The notes below the pieces were generated by a model. It was not told the origin of the DNA. It did not search any database and saw nothing but the letters and a program-made list of their open reading frames with translations. Positions 27,454-35,879 of a stretch of 64,000 nucleotides of DNA are shown in pieces. The stretch's first letter is position 1. The number at the start of each line of letters is the position of its first letter. The position numbers were made by a program, and so were the translations under genes. This DNA comes from Microbulbifer sp. THAF38. GTDB taxonomy: Bacteria > Pseudomonadota > Gammaproteobacteria > Pseudomonadales > Cellvibrionaceae. The stretch is from positions 2,305,001 to 2,369,000 of the forward strand of contig NZ_CP045369.1 of NCBI RefSeq assembly GCF_009363535.1, read 5' to 3'.

Positions 27454-28401
27454 ATGGGAACCCGTACCAACCAGCTGACCTTGAAAGAACGATACCAGAT
27501 TGAGGTCCTTAATGGGCAGAACTATTCAGCCCGAGCCATTGGACTACGCCTCAATAGATCCAATAAGACTATCTCTCGTGAGCTTGGTCGTTACAGCCCT
27601 TACTGTGCCGAGAGTGCCCACCGTCAGGCACTGCAACGACGGCACGGAGCTATTAAACATACCAAGCTCGACTTTGCCATGCAGGTACAAATCGACCACC
27701 AGCTGAAAAATGCAAGTCCTGAACAAATCGCTGGGCGAATGCAGCTTGAGAGGTGTGCGAAAACGGTTAGTTGTTCAACAATTTACCGCTGGGTCAGTCG
27801 ACTTAACTGGAGGTCACGTCTGCCAAGGAAAGCCAAACCTTATCAGAAACGGGCAGGTTCCGAGGCAGGCGTAAAGCTTATTCCAGAGCGCATAGATATT
27901 GATCAAAGACCTGCGATTGTCGATGAAAACACTGAGATCGGTCACTGGGAAGGCGATACAGTTTATGGTCAAGATGGCTATCTGGTGACACTGGTTGAAC
28001 GAGTTTCCAAATTATTGCTCACTCGCAGAGTCCCAAATAAGAGCAAGAAAACAGTGAGCCGGGCGATCAAGCAGATGTTGAAGCCATATCAGGCCATCTG
28101 TAAAACCATCACCTTCGATAATGGAGGAGAATTTGCAGGTCATCAATCGATTGCGCAGAAGCTAGGATGCAGAATATATTTTGCGAAACCTTACCACTCT
28201 TGGGAACGCGGGCTGAACGAAAACACTAATGGCCTTTTGAGGCGCTTCTTCCCAAAAGGAGTGGAAATTGGCAAGATACCAAAAAGCCGTATTGATGACG
28301 CAGTGTTTCGAATCAATACTCGACCTAGGAAAGTACTAAATTACTTGAGCCCGCTGGAATTTTTGGCGGGTAAACGTGTGTCACTTATGTTGGCAATCTA
28401 G
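27454..28401 (+). CDS. IS30-family transposase
   Basis: A 315-residue transposase. The N-terminal helix-turn-helix is LKERYQIEVLNGQNYSARAI plus KTISRELGR. The DDE catalytic core is intact: GHWEGDTVYG (first Asp, about residue 173), FDNGGEFAGH (second Asp, about 228) and HSWERGLNENTNGLLRRFFP (catalytic Glu, about 262), which is the IS30 hallmark. No frameshift or stop is seen, so it should be able to mobilise the element. The ATG follows AGGAA. It is in the same orientation as the passenger genes. Confidence 0.96.
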   Translation: MGTRTNQLTLKERYQIEVLNGQNYSARAIGLRLNRSNKTISRELGRYSPYCAESAHRQALQRRHGAIKHTKLDFAMQVQIDHQLKNASPEQIAGRMQLERCAKTVSCSTIYRWVSRLNWRSRLPRKAKPYQKRAGSEAGVKLIPERIDIDQRPAIVDENTEIGHWEGDTVYGQDGYLVTLVERVSKLLLTRRVPNKSKKTVSRAIKQMLKPYQAICKTITFDNGGEFAGHQSIAQKLGCRIYFAKPYHSWERGLNENTNGLLRRFFPKGVEIGKIPKSRIDDAVFRINTRPRKVLNYLSPLEFLAGKRVSLMLAI

Positions 28402-28411
28402 GAAGTATTTA

Positions 28412-28428
28412 GTTTGCGTACCGCTTAC
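28412..28428 (-). repeat. IS30 right terminal inverted repeat and right end of the insertion
   Basis: Inward reading GTAAGCGGTACGCAAAC. Directly abuts the right CTAAGATG duplication. Confidence 0.85.
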
Positions 28429-28436
28429 CTAAGATG
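28429..28436. repeat. Target-site duplication, right copy (CTAAGATG)
   Basis: Identical to 25554-25561; see the insertion entry. Confidence 0.85.
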
Positions 28437-29032
28437 CCGATAGTATCGTGGTTTTCTCTATTGATTACCGGCTGGTAACGGGACTCGCGCTTCCACTCAC
28501 GCCAGGCGGCTTCAGCTTTTGGAGTTAGCAGGTTCTCAATCTCAAATCCCTGTTCAAGCGCAAAACGCTGTGCGCCCTCGCCGACCAACATCACATGTGG
28601 AGTTTCCTCCATCACCTTTCGCGCAACCGAGATGGGATGCTTGATACCTTGTAAAAAAGCCACTGAACCACAATTTTGTTTGTCATCCATAATGCAGGCA
28701 TCAAGAGTCACTACACCATCGCGATCGGGAAAACCGCCATAGCCAGCACTGGTTACCTGCGGGTCAGCTTCCGGCACCCGAGCACCTGCCTCTACGGCAT
28801 CCAAAGCCCTGCCACCTTCGCTGAGAACCTGCCAAGCTGCCTCATTGGCTGGGCCCCCATGGTTCCAGGTTGATATGACTACGGGCTTTTTTCCCTTCTT
28901 CGTATAACGCCTTGCCATAGCTGCCACTGAAGGTGTTGCCAGGGCGCCAGCCGTGCCCAGGAAGGAATATTTCAGGAATTTTCTTTTGCTGATCACAATG
29001 ATTTGTCTCAAATGGAAAGCGCACAGAGACAT
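28429..29032 (-). pseudogene. Glycosylasparaginase-type gene, 5' half
   Basis: Encodes the alpha-subunit part of the Ntn hydrolase whose other half lies at 25147-25561. Visible features: a basic, Tat-like export signal (SKRKFLKYSFLGTAGALATP), the substrate-binding STWNHGGPANEAAW and GGRALDAVEAG blocks, GSVAFLQGIKHPISVARKVM, and NHDTIG at the end. In this family autocleavage before the Thr of HDTIG exposes the nucleophile; the insertion lies two codons after that motif. Translation now runs into the IS end and stops at 28409-28411 after six foreign residues. ATG 29032 or GTG 28996 could be the start; neither has a clear ribosome site. Confidence 0.9.
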
Positions 29033-29063
29033 TACTGTACTGTGCGCCGAAGTTATGGCGGGA

Positions 29064-31823
29064 TCAGAAGCTGTAAGTCAGCCCCATATAGGCTCGGCGA
29101 CCTGAGTAGGAGGAACCCAAGACTCTGTTTTCTTCACCCCAGTATCTATCCACCTTCTCTTCGGTGAGATTAATAATGGAGGCAGTGAGAGTAAGGTTTT
29201 CCATCAAACTATAAGAAGCATTAACATCAAGCTGATCATACTCATCAGTAAACGTATTCACGCCGTTGCTATAGCCATCCGCATAAGCGCTGCGATAGTT
29301 GTAAGAGGCTCTCACACTAAAAAGGTCATTCTCGTAGTACACCGATAGGTTGTATTGATCTTTAGAGGTACCCGCAATTTCTGTTTTGATTGTTTCACCA
29401 CTTTCGAGGTCAAGATTGGCCAGTTCTGTGTCCGTATAGGTGTAGTTGGCAAAAACCCCAAAACCGTTATCAAAGGCATATTGCACAAACAGCTCGGCAC
29501 CCTGAGCGGTGGCATCGGTGCCATTAACAGGCATCGACATATTTACATTCCAAATTTCACCGTCGATTTCCCTGGTAACCAGGGAGCTGCCGTTAATGAC
29601 GAATGATGCAATATCCTTCCTGAACAGGGTTACTCCCATTGCGGAAGCATCGTCAAAGTACCATTCCAGACCCAAATCAAACTGATCCGCCTTATAGGGT
29701 TCCAATTCGGAGTTCCCCGCAAATCCATCTCTTACGGTCGCTCCTGGCAATGGGGCGTGTATAGATTCAGAGCCACCGAGGCCATCATAATTAACTCGGG
29801 CAACAACCCTTGCGAGGGCTGCACGCATTACTAAATCATCGTTAATATCCCAAGCGATATTGGCGCTTGGCAGAAAATCGGTGTTACTGCTATCGCGAAT
29901 ATTGGGCTCATCTTGCAAAACGCCATCAATGTTGTCGTAGGTTCGGGCATATTGCTTGGTCTGCACCGCGCGAACACCAAAATTACCGCGCAAAGTGGCA
30001 GAGGCAAAATTCTGCTGTACATAGGCCGCAGTCACTTCCTCACCGATGCGATAGTCCTGGTCCCGTTCTACGATCACTGTAGGATCACCATAGGTCTCAT
30101 AGAGAAATTCTTTTAGCTTCTCGAACTCCAGGTAGGCAAAGTTGGGCACTTTTACACCACCAATGATATTGTCGAGTGGGCCACTGGATAGGATATCAAT
30201 CGTATCCGGAACGCCATTAGGGTCGGTGTGGAAAGAATCGTCCGGCCACCAGGGATAGCAGGCCCCTTCGACTTCGCCCCAATTAATAGTAGGACATGGT
30301 AAGTTATCGTCGTCCCAGGATTGTTTGGTAATCCTACGGTTAATTTCGTGGTCGCGGTATTTAAGTCCTACATCAAAGGAAGTCAGCCAGCCGTAATCCA
30401 TATCGATAGATACATCTAGCTGGTAGTAGTTTTCATCATCCTCACTACTGGTCCAGTGCGAAGAAAACCAATCGTATAAGGGGTAAGTATTGGGGTCTCC
30501 CAGATCGGCACTGGTATCAATCTCTGCAGTACCACTGCTTAGGTCCCAGCTCCAGTCAGCCACAGTGCCATAGCGAGAGTTAACTGAGGCAAACAATTTC
30601 TCGGAAGGTCCGCCTTCCGCACTGGTGCTGCCCACAACCAATCGCACGCTATAGCCATCACCTTGGTAAATAGCATTAAAATCCAAGGTATCTGACACAT
30701 ATTCAGCTCGTGTGTAGTCACCAGCGACTTGTGGAGACTGCAATTCGGCCTGACCTCTGTCCAACATGCCCATACCGAGTAAGGTATCGCCATCCTCGTC
30801 AAATTTAAGGCTACCGGGTGCAACTGCATCACCATAGTTCCACTCTGGAAATACAATACGGTAATTCTCTGAGTTGCCACCCTGCTCAAAGCGAAAATAA
30901 TTGACACCCAGCTCAAGTTGTTCAACCGGACGCCACTGAGCACTGAGCTGAATTCCCTCGCGGGTACGCTCCTCTTCAAAAACGCTACCCACTACGGCTC
31001 TGGGGGCATAGAAATCCCGGTACTCATTACCATCGATATCTATCATAGCCCCCCTGGCCTCTACGCCATCGTGCGGCTTTTCATCACCTTGCCATCCCCA
31101 GTTTTCAGTGGTGGTGCTAATCACCCGGTTCTGGCGGTCTTGCCTGGAATAACCAACTAATACACCAAAGGTTTCCTGATCATTTTTCCATGAGTAAAAA
31201 CCCGTGTATTGTGGCTCATACTTCTCAGTGACATCCGCGTAAGTTGTTTCAACCGATAGCATGCCCTCTCCCGCGTCCAGATCCAGAGGTTTGCGGGTAT
31301 GCAAAATGACGGTACCGCCGATTCCGCCTTCATCCAGCTTTGCCTCAGGGCTCTTATAAACATCTGTACGGGCAATCATTGTTGCGGGCAACAAGGAATA
31401 ATCTAGCGAACGTGATGGCTCATCGCCCGGAGTGGCAATATAGTTACCATTAAGTTGAGTAAAAGTAAGTTCTGGGGCTGTACCACGAATACTGACCCTG
31501 GCGCCCTCACCACCACTACGGACAATAGAGACTCCCGGTACCCGCTGTAAGGCATCGGCTACGTTTTTATCGGGGAACTTGCCAATATCTTCAGCGGTAA
31601 TTGAGTCCACCACCGCATTGGAAAAGCGCTTCACATCGAGGTTTTTCTCCATGCTCTGACGAATACCCAGTACTTCTACCTCTTCAAGCGCCAAACTTTC
31701 TTTTTGGGCTTCCTCGGTATTTTGCGCCTGTGCCATACCGACGACACTGCATAACACCAGTGCACTGGCGGATGTACGAAGTAATTCCGTCCTGCGGTTT
31801 TCTTTTTGGGTTTTCTCTTTCAT
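29064..31823 (-). CDS. TonB-dependent receptor (TIGR01782-type, probably carbohydrate)
   Basis: A 919-residue outer-membrane receptor. The signal peptide ends at AQAQ (about residue 34). A TonB-box-like LEEVEVLGI follows, then the plug (ITAEDIGKFPDKNVADALQR, VPGVSIVRSGGEGARVSIRG), then a 22-strand barrel ending in YMGLTYSF. The plug sequence matches the TIGR01782 group common in Caulobacter, Xanthomonas and Cellvibrionales, which often import plant or algal oligosaccharides. Its stop is 32 bp from the split asparaginase gene, and the gluconate-dehydrogenase-like genes lie upstream, so it probably serves that pathway. No copy of the LacI palindrome is seen in its 160-bp upstream region. Confidence 0.93.
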   Translation of the reverse strand: MKEKTQKENRRTELLRTSASALVLCSVVGMAQAQNTEEAQKESLALEEVEVLGIRQSMEKNLDVKRFSNAVVDSITAEDIGKFPDKNVADALQRVPGVSIVRSGGEGARVSIRGTAPELTFTQLNGNYIATPGDEPSRSLDYSLLPATMIARTDVYKSPEAKLDEGGIGGTVILHTRKPLDLDAGEGMLSVETTYADVTEKYEPQYTGFYSWKNDQETFGVLVGYSRQDRQNRVISTTTENWGWQGDEKPHDGVEARGAMIDIDGNEYRDFYAPRAVVGSVFEEERTREGIQLSAQWRPVEQLELGVNYFRFEQGGNSENYRIVFPEWNYGDAVAPGSLKFDEDGDTLLGMGMLDRGQAELQSPQVAGDYTRAEYVSDTLDFNAIYQGDGYSVRLVVGSTSAEGGPSEKLFASVNSRYGTVADWSWDLSSGTAEIDTSADLGDPNTYPLYDWFSSHWTSSEDDENYYQLDVSIDMDYGWLTSFDVGLKYRDHEINRRITKQSWDDDNLPCPTINWGEVEGACYPWWPDDSFHTDPNGVPDTIDILSSGPLDNIIGGVKVPNFAYLEFEKLKEFLYETYGDPTVIVERDQDYRIGEEVTAAYVQQNFASATLRGNFGVRAVQTKQYARTYDNIDGVLQDEPNIRDSSNTDFLPSANIAWDINDDLVMRAALARVVARVNYDGLGGSESIHAPLPGATVRDGFAGNSELEPYKADQFDLGLEWYFDDASAMGVTLFRKDIASFVINGSSLVTREIDGEIWNVNMSMPVNGTDATAQGAELFVQYAFDNGFGVFANYTYTDTELANLDLESGETIKTEIAGTSKDQYNLSVYYENDLFSVRASYNYRSAYADGYSNGVNTFTDEYDQLDVNASYSLMENLTLTASIINLTEEKVDRYWGEENRVLGSSYSGRRAYMGLTYSF

Positions 31824-31986
31824 AGCTAAGCATCACTTTTATTATAATTTTTGAGCCTTCCGTGCACCCTCTAAACTCGGCATACCCTCTTACCAAGTCT
31901 TCGGAATAAGCCCGGTTTCAGATCTATCCATCCTTGGCTTACTTTTATAGGCAACTCCTTTCCCTGGGGTTAGCCTTACACAGTTC

Positions 31987-32682
31987 TCAGCTTTCTAAGC
32001 CGAGTCGTTTTAATACTTCAGGTGGTGCGCCAGGAAAGCTGGCCATAGGCCTATTACCTACGTAGCCAATATCCGCCATGCCTTCCTCAGTGGTGTAGAA
32101 GGCGGTAGATACAAGAACTCGCACCTTGGCAAAGAAACGTGCACCGGCTTGGAATTCTGGCTTCGCGGTACGAGTCCATTTGATATCCTCACAAATGGCA
32201 ATTTTTTGAGATGCATTCAGCTCGACAAATGGGCCTTGGAACCTGCGCCTGGACTCTCCCTCGAGCCAGACTACCCCTCCGCGAATAGTGACAAGGTCCG
32301 CCTTATTGTTGGAATAAGGTGCGCTGACATATTCATTGATGTAATGGTGTGCACCTACTGAAGAAGCGCTCGGGGAAATTTCATCTGCAGGTATAATCAC
32401 ATCGCAAAGCGCTGCGAGCACCGCCAACTCACGCGCATCTAATTGCATTTCCCATGGTACGACGGGGTTAAGCAGATCAGGATCTGTTGGTGTACCCCTG
32501 ACTAAAGTTTGTTTAGGCGCGTCCAGATCCTTAACCGCTGGTTTCGTTGCCAGTTTGTCTTCCTTCAACTCAACTTTTGGTGCTGCTTTCTCAGAACAAC
32601 CGATTACCGGAACCGCAGCCGCAGTAGTAGCAATCAAACGCAGGGCATTACGACGGCTCAGGTTTGTTTTATCCTTGCTCAT
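31987..32682 (-). CDS. Gluconate 2-dehydrogenase subunit 3-like protein (Tat lipoprotein)
   Basis: A 231-residue partner subunit of GMC dehydrogenases (PF13618 type). The N-terminus is a Tat signal (NLSRRNALRLIATTAAAVPV) ending in a lipobox-like VIGC, so the protein is probably exported folded and anchored by lipid. The body carries LAALCDVIIPADEISPSASSVG and HHYINEYVSAP, family hallmarks. It is needed to export or stabilise the GMC flavoprotein encoded just upstream, which has no signal of its own. ATG 32682 follows AGGAGG and starts 2 bp after the GMC stop; an in-frame start 14 codons earlier is less likely. Confidence 0.9.
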   Translation of the reverse strand: MSKDKTNLSRRNALRLIATTAAAVPVIGCSEKAAPKVELKEDKLATKPAVKDLDAPKQTLVRGTPTDPDLLNPVVPWEMQLDARELAVLAALCDVIIPADEISPSASSVGAHHYINEYVSAPYSNNKADLVTIRGGVVWLEGESRRRFQGPFVELNASQKIAICEDIKWTRTAKPEFQAGARFFAKVRVLVSTAFYTTEEGMADIGYVGNRPMASFPGAPPEVLKRLGLES

Positions 32683-32683
32683 A

Positions 32684-34480
32684 TCAAATGTTCCTCCTTT
32701 TAAACTGGTCCACGATGTAGTCACAGGTACGCCAAGCCAGCGCCATAATGGTTAGGGTTGGGTTTTTATCGGCATTGGAAACAAAGGGAGCGCCGTCGGT
32801 TAAAAAGAGGTTCGGAACCTCCCAAGACTGGCAGTAAGGATTGAGTACAGAATCTCTTGAGTTGGAGCCCATTCGCGCAGTGCCAACTTCGTGGATAATC
32901 GCACCACCGTTGATAATGGCCTTGGCACCATCGGTCTGTACCGTTGTGGTCACATTACCACCCATACCCTCGATAATTTCGGCGAAGGTTTTGTGCATGT
33001 GGGCAGCCTGATTGAGTTCCTGGTCGCTCCATCTCCAGTGGAATTTCAGAACCGGGATACCCCACTGGTCAACTTGGTCCTTGTCGATTTCACAGTAACT
33101 ATCATCATTAGGGATCATTTCCCCACGACCATCGAACCAAACAAAGGAGCCGTAATAGCGCCGGCAGGCCTGTTTCAGATCTTTACCATAGGCACCTTCG
33201 GTAAAGTCACCCATACCACCGAAGGCCCCGGCTCCAGGCATACTGCGGCCACCACCGAATTCAATGTGATAACCGCGCGCAAAATTCAGGTCTCCGCGCA
33301 ACTGCTCTTTATATAGCCACCAGGGCATATACATATGCATTGCCGACGCGCCGTCTTCGTTATGGGCGGGCATATTTTCCAGTGCTGGAATTTGACCACC
33401 CACTCCCGCACCCACAGTATCCATCAGGTATTTACCTACAACACCACTGCCGTTGGCGAGACCGTCTGGGAATAAGGTACTTTTTGAGTTGAGAAGAATG
33501 CGCGATGTCTCGGCGGCACTGGCCGCGACGACAACGGCGCGGGCACTGGCAAACTTTTCCTGGCGGGTGATTTTATCAATGTAAACCACCCCATTGGCTT
33601 TACCTCCCTTATCAACGGTAACTTCGCGCACCATCGCGTCAGTGATGATGTCTAGGTTGCCTGTAGCCAACGCAGGAGGTAGTAGTACTGTGGTGGACTG
33701 GAAATTTGCCTTGATGGAACAACCGCGACCACAGGGTGTGGCCCAAAAACAGGCTGCGCGGGATTTCATCGATTCGCGGGTTACATCCTGGGCGAGCTTA
33801 TTATCGGGGAACAGTTTCTGCGGAATAGCTTCATGGTCGAGGCACTCACTAAGAATCGCCAAGTGTGAGGGGATCACGGGGATACCCAGCTTATCACAAG
33901 CTTTTTTCGCTAGCAGTTCATAAGCACGGGGGTTAGGCGGCGGCAATAATACGCCGTCGGAAGAGTCCGGAGTATTTTCCAATCCCTCATTGGTACCGTA
34001 GACACCAATAAGCATCTCGGTTTTATCGTAGTAGGGTGCCAGGTCTTGGTAGCTGATGGGCCAGTCAAAGCCGAGCCCATCCCTTGAGTAGGGCTTAAAG
34101 TCGTATTCACCCATACGCAGGGAAATACGCCCCCAATGGTTCGTGCGGCCACCCAGCATACGCGCTCGCCACCAGTCAAAACGTCGACCTTTCTCTCGAG
34201 ATCCCTGGGTATAGGGCTCGCCTGGTACCTGCCAGCCACCATCCACTGTCGCATCGTAAAAACCGAACGGTTTTTCTGGCGTACTACCACCGCGCAGGGG
34301 TGCGTCTTTGGGCAAGTTAAACATAGGGGTTTCTTTGACAGGGTCGTAGGATCGCCCCGCTTCAAGCAACAATACCTTTAAACCGGCGGTGGCCAGCACA
34401 TAGGCAGCCATGCCACCCCCAGCGCCAGAGCCGACTATTAAGGCGTCGTACTCTTTATTCTCGATATCTTCACTCGCCAT
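32684..34480 (-). CDS. GMC-family flavin dehydrogenase (periplasmic sugar/glycoside dehydrogenase type)
   Basis: A 598-residue FAD enzyme. The dinucleotide site is ALIVGSGAGGGMAAYVLA (residues 14-31), followed by VLLLEAG. The GMC active-site pair is at the C-terminus: His in IIHEVGTARMG and Asn in DKNPTLTIMALAWR. The sequence resembles the large subunits of gluconate 2-dehydrogenase and glucoside 3-dehydrogenase. No signal peptide is seen, so export by hitch-hiking with its Tat-tagged small subunit (next gene) is likely. It should oxidise a sugar or glycoside hydroxyl and pass electrons to the respiratory chain; the acceptor is not encoded here. Two perfect LacI-type operators lie upstream. 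Confidence 0.92.
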   Translation of the reverse strand: MASEDIENKEYDALIVGSGAGGGMAAYVLATAGLKVLLLEAGRSYDPVKETPMFNLPKDAPLRGGSTPEKPFGFYDATVDGGWQVPGEPYTQGSREKGRRFDWWRARMLGGRTNHWGRISLRMGEYDFKPYSRDGLGFDWPISYQDLAPYYDKTEMLIGVYGTNEGLENTPDSSDGVLLPPPNPRAYELLAKKACDKLGIPVIPSHLAILSECLDHEAIPQKLFPDNKLAQDVTRESMKSRAACFWATPCGRGCSIKANFQSTTVLLPPALATGNLDIITDAMVREVTVDKGGKANGVVYIDKITRQEKFASARAVVVAASAAETSRILLNSKSTLFPDGLANGSGVVGKYLMDTVGAGVGGQIPALENMPAHNEDGASAMHMYMPWWLYKEQLRGDLNFARGYHIEFGGGRSMPGAGAFGGMGDFTEGAYGKDLKQACRRYYGSFVWFDGRGEMIPNDDSYCEIDKDQVDQWGIPVLKFHWRWSDQELNQAAHMHKTFAEIIEGMGGNVTTTVQTDGAKAIINGGAIIHEVGTARMGSNSRDSVLNPYCQSWEVPNLFLTDGAPFVSNADKNPTLTIMALAWRTCDYIVDQFKRRNI

Positions 34481-34512
34481 AACATCTCTCCTGCATGATT
34501 ATTTATTTTTCT

Positions 34513-34526
34513 TCTGACCGGTTAAA
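34513..34526. promoter_or_regulatory. Weak LacI-type operator (11 of 14 matches)
   Basis: TCTGACCGGTTAAA matches TGTAACCGGTTACA at 11 of 14 positions. It is 33 bp before the GMC start and 38 bp from the perfect site. Confidence 0.4.
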
Positions 34527-34550
34527 TTCTATCAGTTGGAAATATCCTCC

Positions 34551-34564
34551 TGTAACCGGTTACA
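34551..34564. promoter_or_regulatory. LacI-type operator before the GMC operon
   Basis: Perfect palindrome TGTAACCGGTTACA, 70 bp upstream of the GMC start. The central CG and the TAACCGGTTA core are typical of LacI/GalR-family sites. The LacI-type gene at 36672-37682 is the obvious candidate regulator. Confidence 0.8.
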
Positions 34565-34696
34565 TTTATGGGATATTTTTCTGCTTTTTTCGGCGCTAAT
34601 AAAGTCTAAATGTAAAATTATTAGTGTTGGAGACTGATTTCTTAAAGAAAGTAGGCATTTAAGTACTTATTTCTAGGTTAGGTGAAATTAAAAATA

Positions 34697-34710
34697 TGTA
34701 ACCGGTTACA
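34697..34710. promoter_or_regulatory. Second LacI-type operator before the GMC operon
   Basis: Same perfect TGTAACCGGTTACA, 146 bp (about 14 helical turns) from the first, so looping between them is possible. It is 17 bp beyond the stop of the upstream TIM-barrel gene. Confidence 0.8.
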
Positions 34711-34727
34711 TTCGAAACTAAATTTTA

Positions 34728-35660
34728 TCAGTTATTTTGATTTAGTTGCGCGGACAGCTCCACCCTCCTGCCAAGCTGCTCAAGCAGCTGCTTAGTTGCC
34801 AAGATTCCATGGTCCTCATCTCCCGGCCCTTCAAACTCAATGCCGATATAGCCTCGATAACCCGCATCGCGAATGATCCGTAACATCCGAGCAAAATCCG
34901 TATTGATTTCAATTCCCGCTGAATCGAACTCAAAGCTTTTGGCACTGATACCCTGGGCGAACGGCATTAGTTGCTGAACCCCCAAATAGCGATCGTAATC
35001 TCCAAAGTTTCCAAAATCCGGCAAGCTGCCACAATTGGACATATCTACACGTTGAAGGACTTGTGACAACCACTCACCGTTCGATGAGTAGCCACCATGG
35101 TTCTCAACAATCACGTTAATATTAAAATCCCGGGCGAATTCCGAAAGCGCGCGCAGTCCCTCAACAGCAGCCTTACCCACTTCTTCGCGGCTCCCCTGCC
35201 CTGCGGCATTGACACGTACAGAGTGACAATTGAGGTACTTAGCCGCTTCGACCCATTTGTAATGGTTCTCTATGGCCTGCTTTCTCTTGCCTTTATCGGG
35301 GTCGCCTAGGTCGCCTTCGCCATCAACCATAATCAACAGGCTGCGAACATTATGGTCTTCTGCTCTAGCCTTCATTGCAGCGAGAAACTTCAAGTCCTTT
35401 GCCTGATCCTTAAAGAACTGATTGACATACTCAACCGCTTCAATGCCAAAGACTTTGCGTGTTTTTACTGGAAAGTCCAGAACCTTGAGAGCTCCACTTC
35501 GCAGTTGCCGATGCAGGGACCACTGGGCTAAAGAGATTTTGAAAAAGCGTTCACTTGCCGCGCTGTGGCCAAGACGACTGAACCCAATAAAGGGGGCTGC
35601 AAGTCCCAAAGCCGCCAGCCTTGCACTATTTGTCAAAAACCGCCTTCTATTGATAGTCAT
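34728..35660 (-). CDS. Tat-exported sugar phosphate isomerase/epimerase-like TIM-barrel protein
   Basis: A 310-residue xylose-isomerase-like barrel (AP_endonuc_2 type). The N-terminus is a clear Tat signal (NRRRFLTNSARLAALGLAAP). Metal-site blocks are NVIVENHGGYSSNGEWL (Glu, about residue 185), SLPDFGNFG (Asp) and YIGIEFEG (Glu near the end). Exported members of this fold are linked to periplasmic 3-keto-sugar chemistry, such as epimerisation or elimination. The ATG overlaps the stop of tatA by 4 bp (ATGA), so translation is coupled. Confidence 0.88.
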   Translation of the reverse strand: MTINRRRFLTNSARLAALGLAAPFIGFSRLGHSAASERFFKISLAQWSLHRQLRSGALKVLDFPVKTRKVFGIEAVEYVNQFFKDQAKDLKFLAAMKARAEDHNVRSLLIMVDGEGDLGDPDKGKRKQAIENHYKWVEAAKYLNCHSVRVNAAGQGSREEVGKAAVEGLRALSEFARDFNINVIVENHGGYSSNGEWLSQVLQRVDMSNCGSLPDFGNFGDYDRYLGVQQLMPFAQGISAKSFEFDSAGIEINTDFARMLRIIRDAGYRGYIGIEFEGPGDEDHGILATKQLLEQLGRRVELSAQLNQNN

Positions 35661-35875
35661 TGCCGCCCTCCTATTTGGGAAACCTCAGCAGCAGATTTTG
35701 AGGGAGATTCTGCAGAGAAGCCTTCTTCTCCGTTATCCTTTAAAGAGCGGCGAAAGCCACTGATTGCTCCCCCCAGGTCTTCTCCCATACGACGAATCTT
35801 GCCGCTGCCAAACAGTAAAACTGCAAGCACCAGTACTATCAGGATTTGCCAGAGACTGATTCCTGAAATACCCAT
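35657..35875 (-). CDS. TatA/TatE-family twin-arginine translocase subunit
   Basis: A 72-residue protein: one N-terminal transmembrane helix (LWQILIVLVLAVLLFGSGKI) whose FGSGKI end is the TatA hinge, then the amphipathic helix RRMGEDLGGAISGFRRSLKD and a short polar tail. It carries no TatB or TatC next door. The gene is placed between genes encoding a lipoprotein and a Tat-signal protein, and overlaps the latter by 4 bp. A dedicated TatA copy probably raises Tat pore capacity when the locus is induced. Confidence 0.93.
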   Translation of the reverse strand: MGISGISLWQILIVLVLAVLLFGSGKIRRMGEDLGGAISGFRRSLKDNGEEGFSAESPSKSAAEVSQIGGRQ

Positions 35876-35879
35876 GAGC

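Larger units (their letters stand above)
25562..28428. mobile_element. 2.87-kb insertion carrying a TopAI/YjhX-GNAT module and an IS30 element
   Basis: The unit is defined by the 8-bp CTAAGATG repeats and by the split asparaginase gene. Its right end is the right terminal repeat of the IS30-family element (GTAAGCGGTAC when read inward); its left end begins GTTAGCGATTG, which shares only GT-AGCG with that repeat. Contents, all on the plus strand: a leader region, a YjhX-like gene, a broken GNAT gene, an intact GNAT gene and the transposase. The IS30 element has no direct repeat of its own, so the 8-bp duplication belongs to the whole unit. Confidence 0.8.
27324..28428 (+). mobile_element. IS30-family insertion sequence, 1,105 bp
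   Basis: Bounded by imperfect 17-bp terminal inverted repeats: GTAAGCGGTACACGAAC at 27324-27340 and, read inward on the minus strand, GTAAGCGGTACGCAAAC at 28412-28428 (15 of 17 identical). Further inward both ends share CCTAGATT and GACACAC. One full-length transposase gene fills the element. Flanking bases (ATC on the left, CTA on the right) do not form the 2-3 bp direct repeat usual for IS30, which implies that the right end belongs to a larger transposed unit. Confidence 0.88.

Noticed and set aside
28409..29032. The 207-residue frame as a complete gene
   Set aside because: Its last six residues come from the IS30 end; the real gene continues at 25561.
32684..34480. Choline dehydrogenase or glucose oxidase assignment for the GMC protein
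   Set aside because: The adjacent subunit-3-like gene and the C-terminal motifs fit the gluconate/glucoside dehydrogenase group better; no betaine aldehyde dehydrogenase is near.
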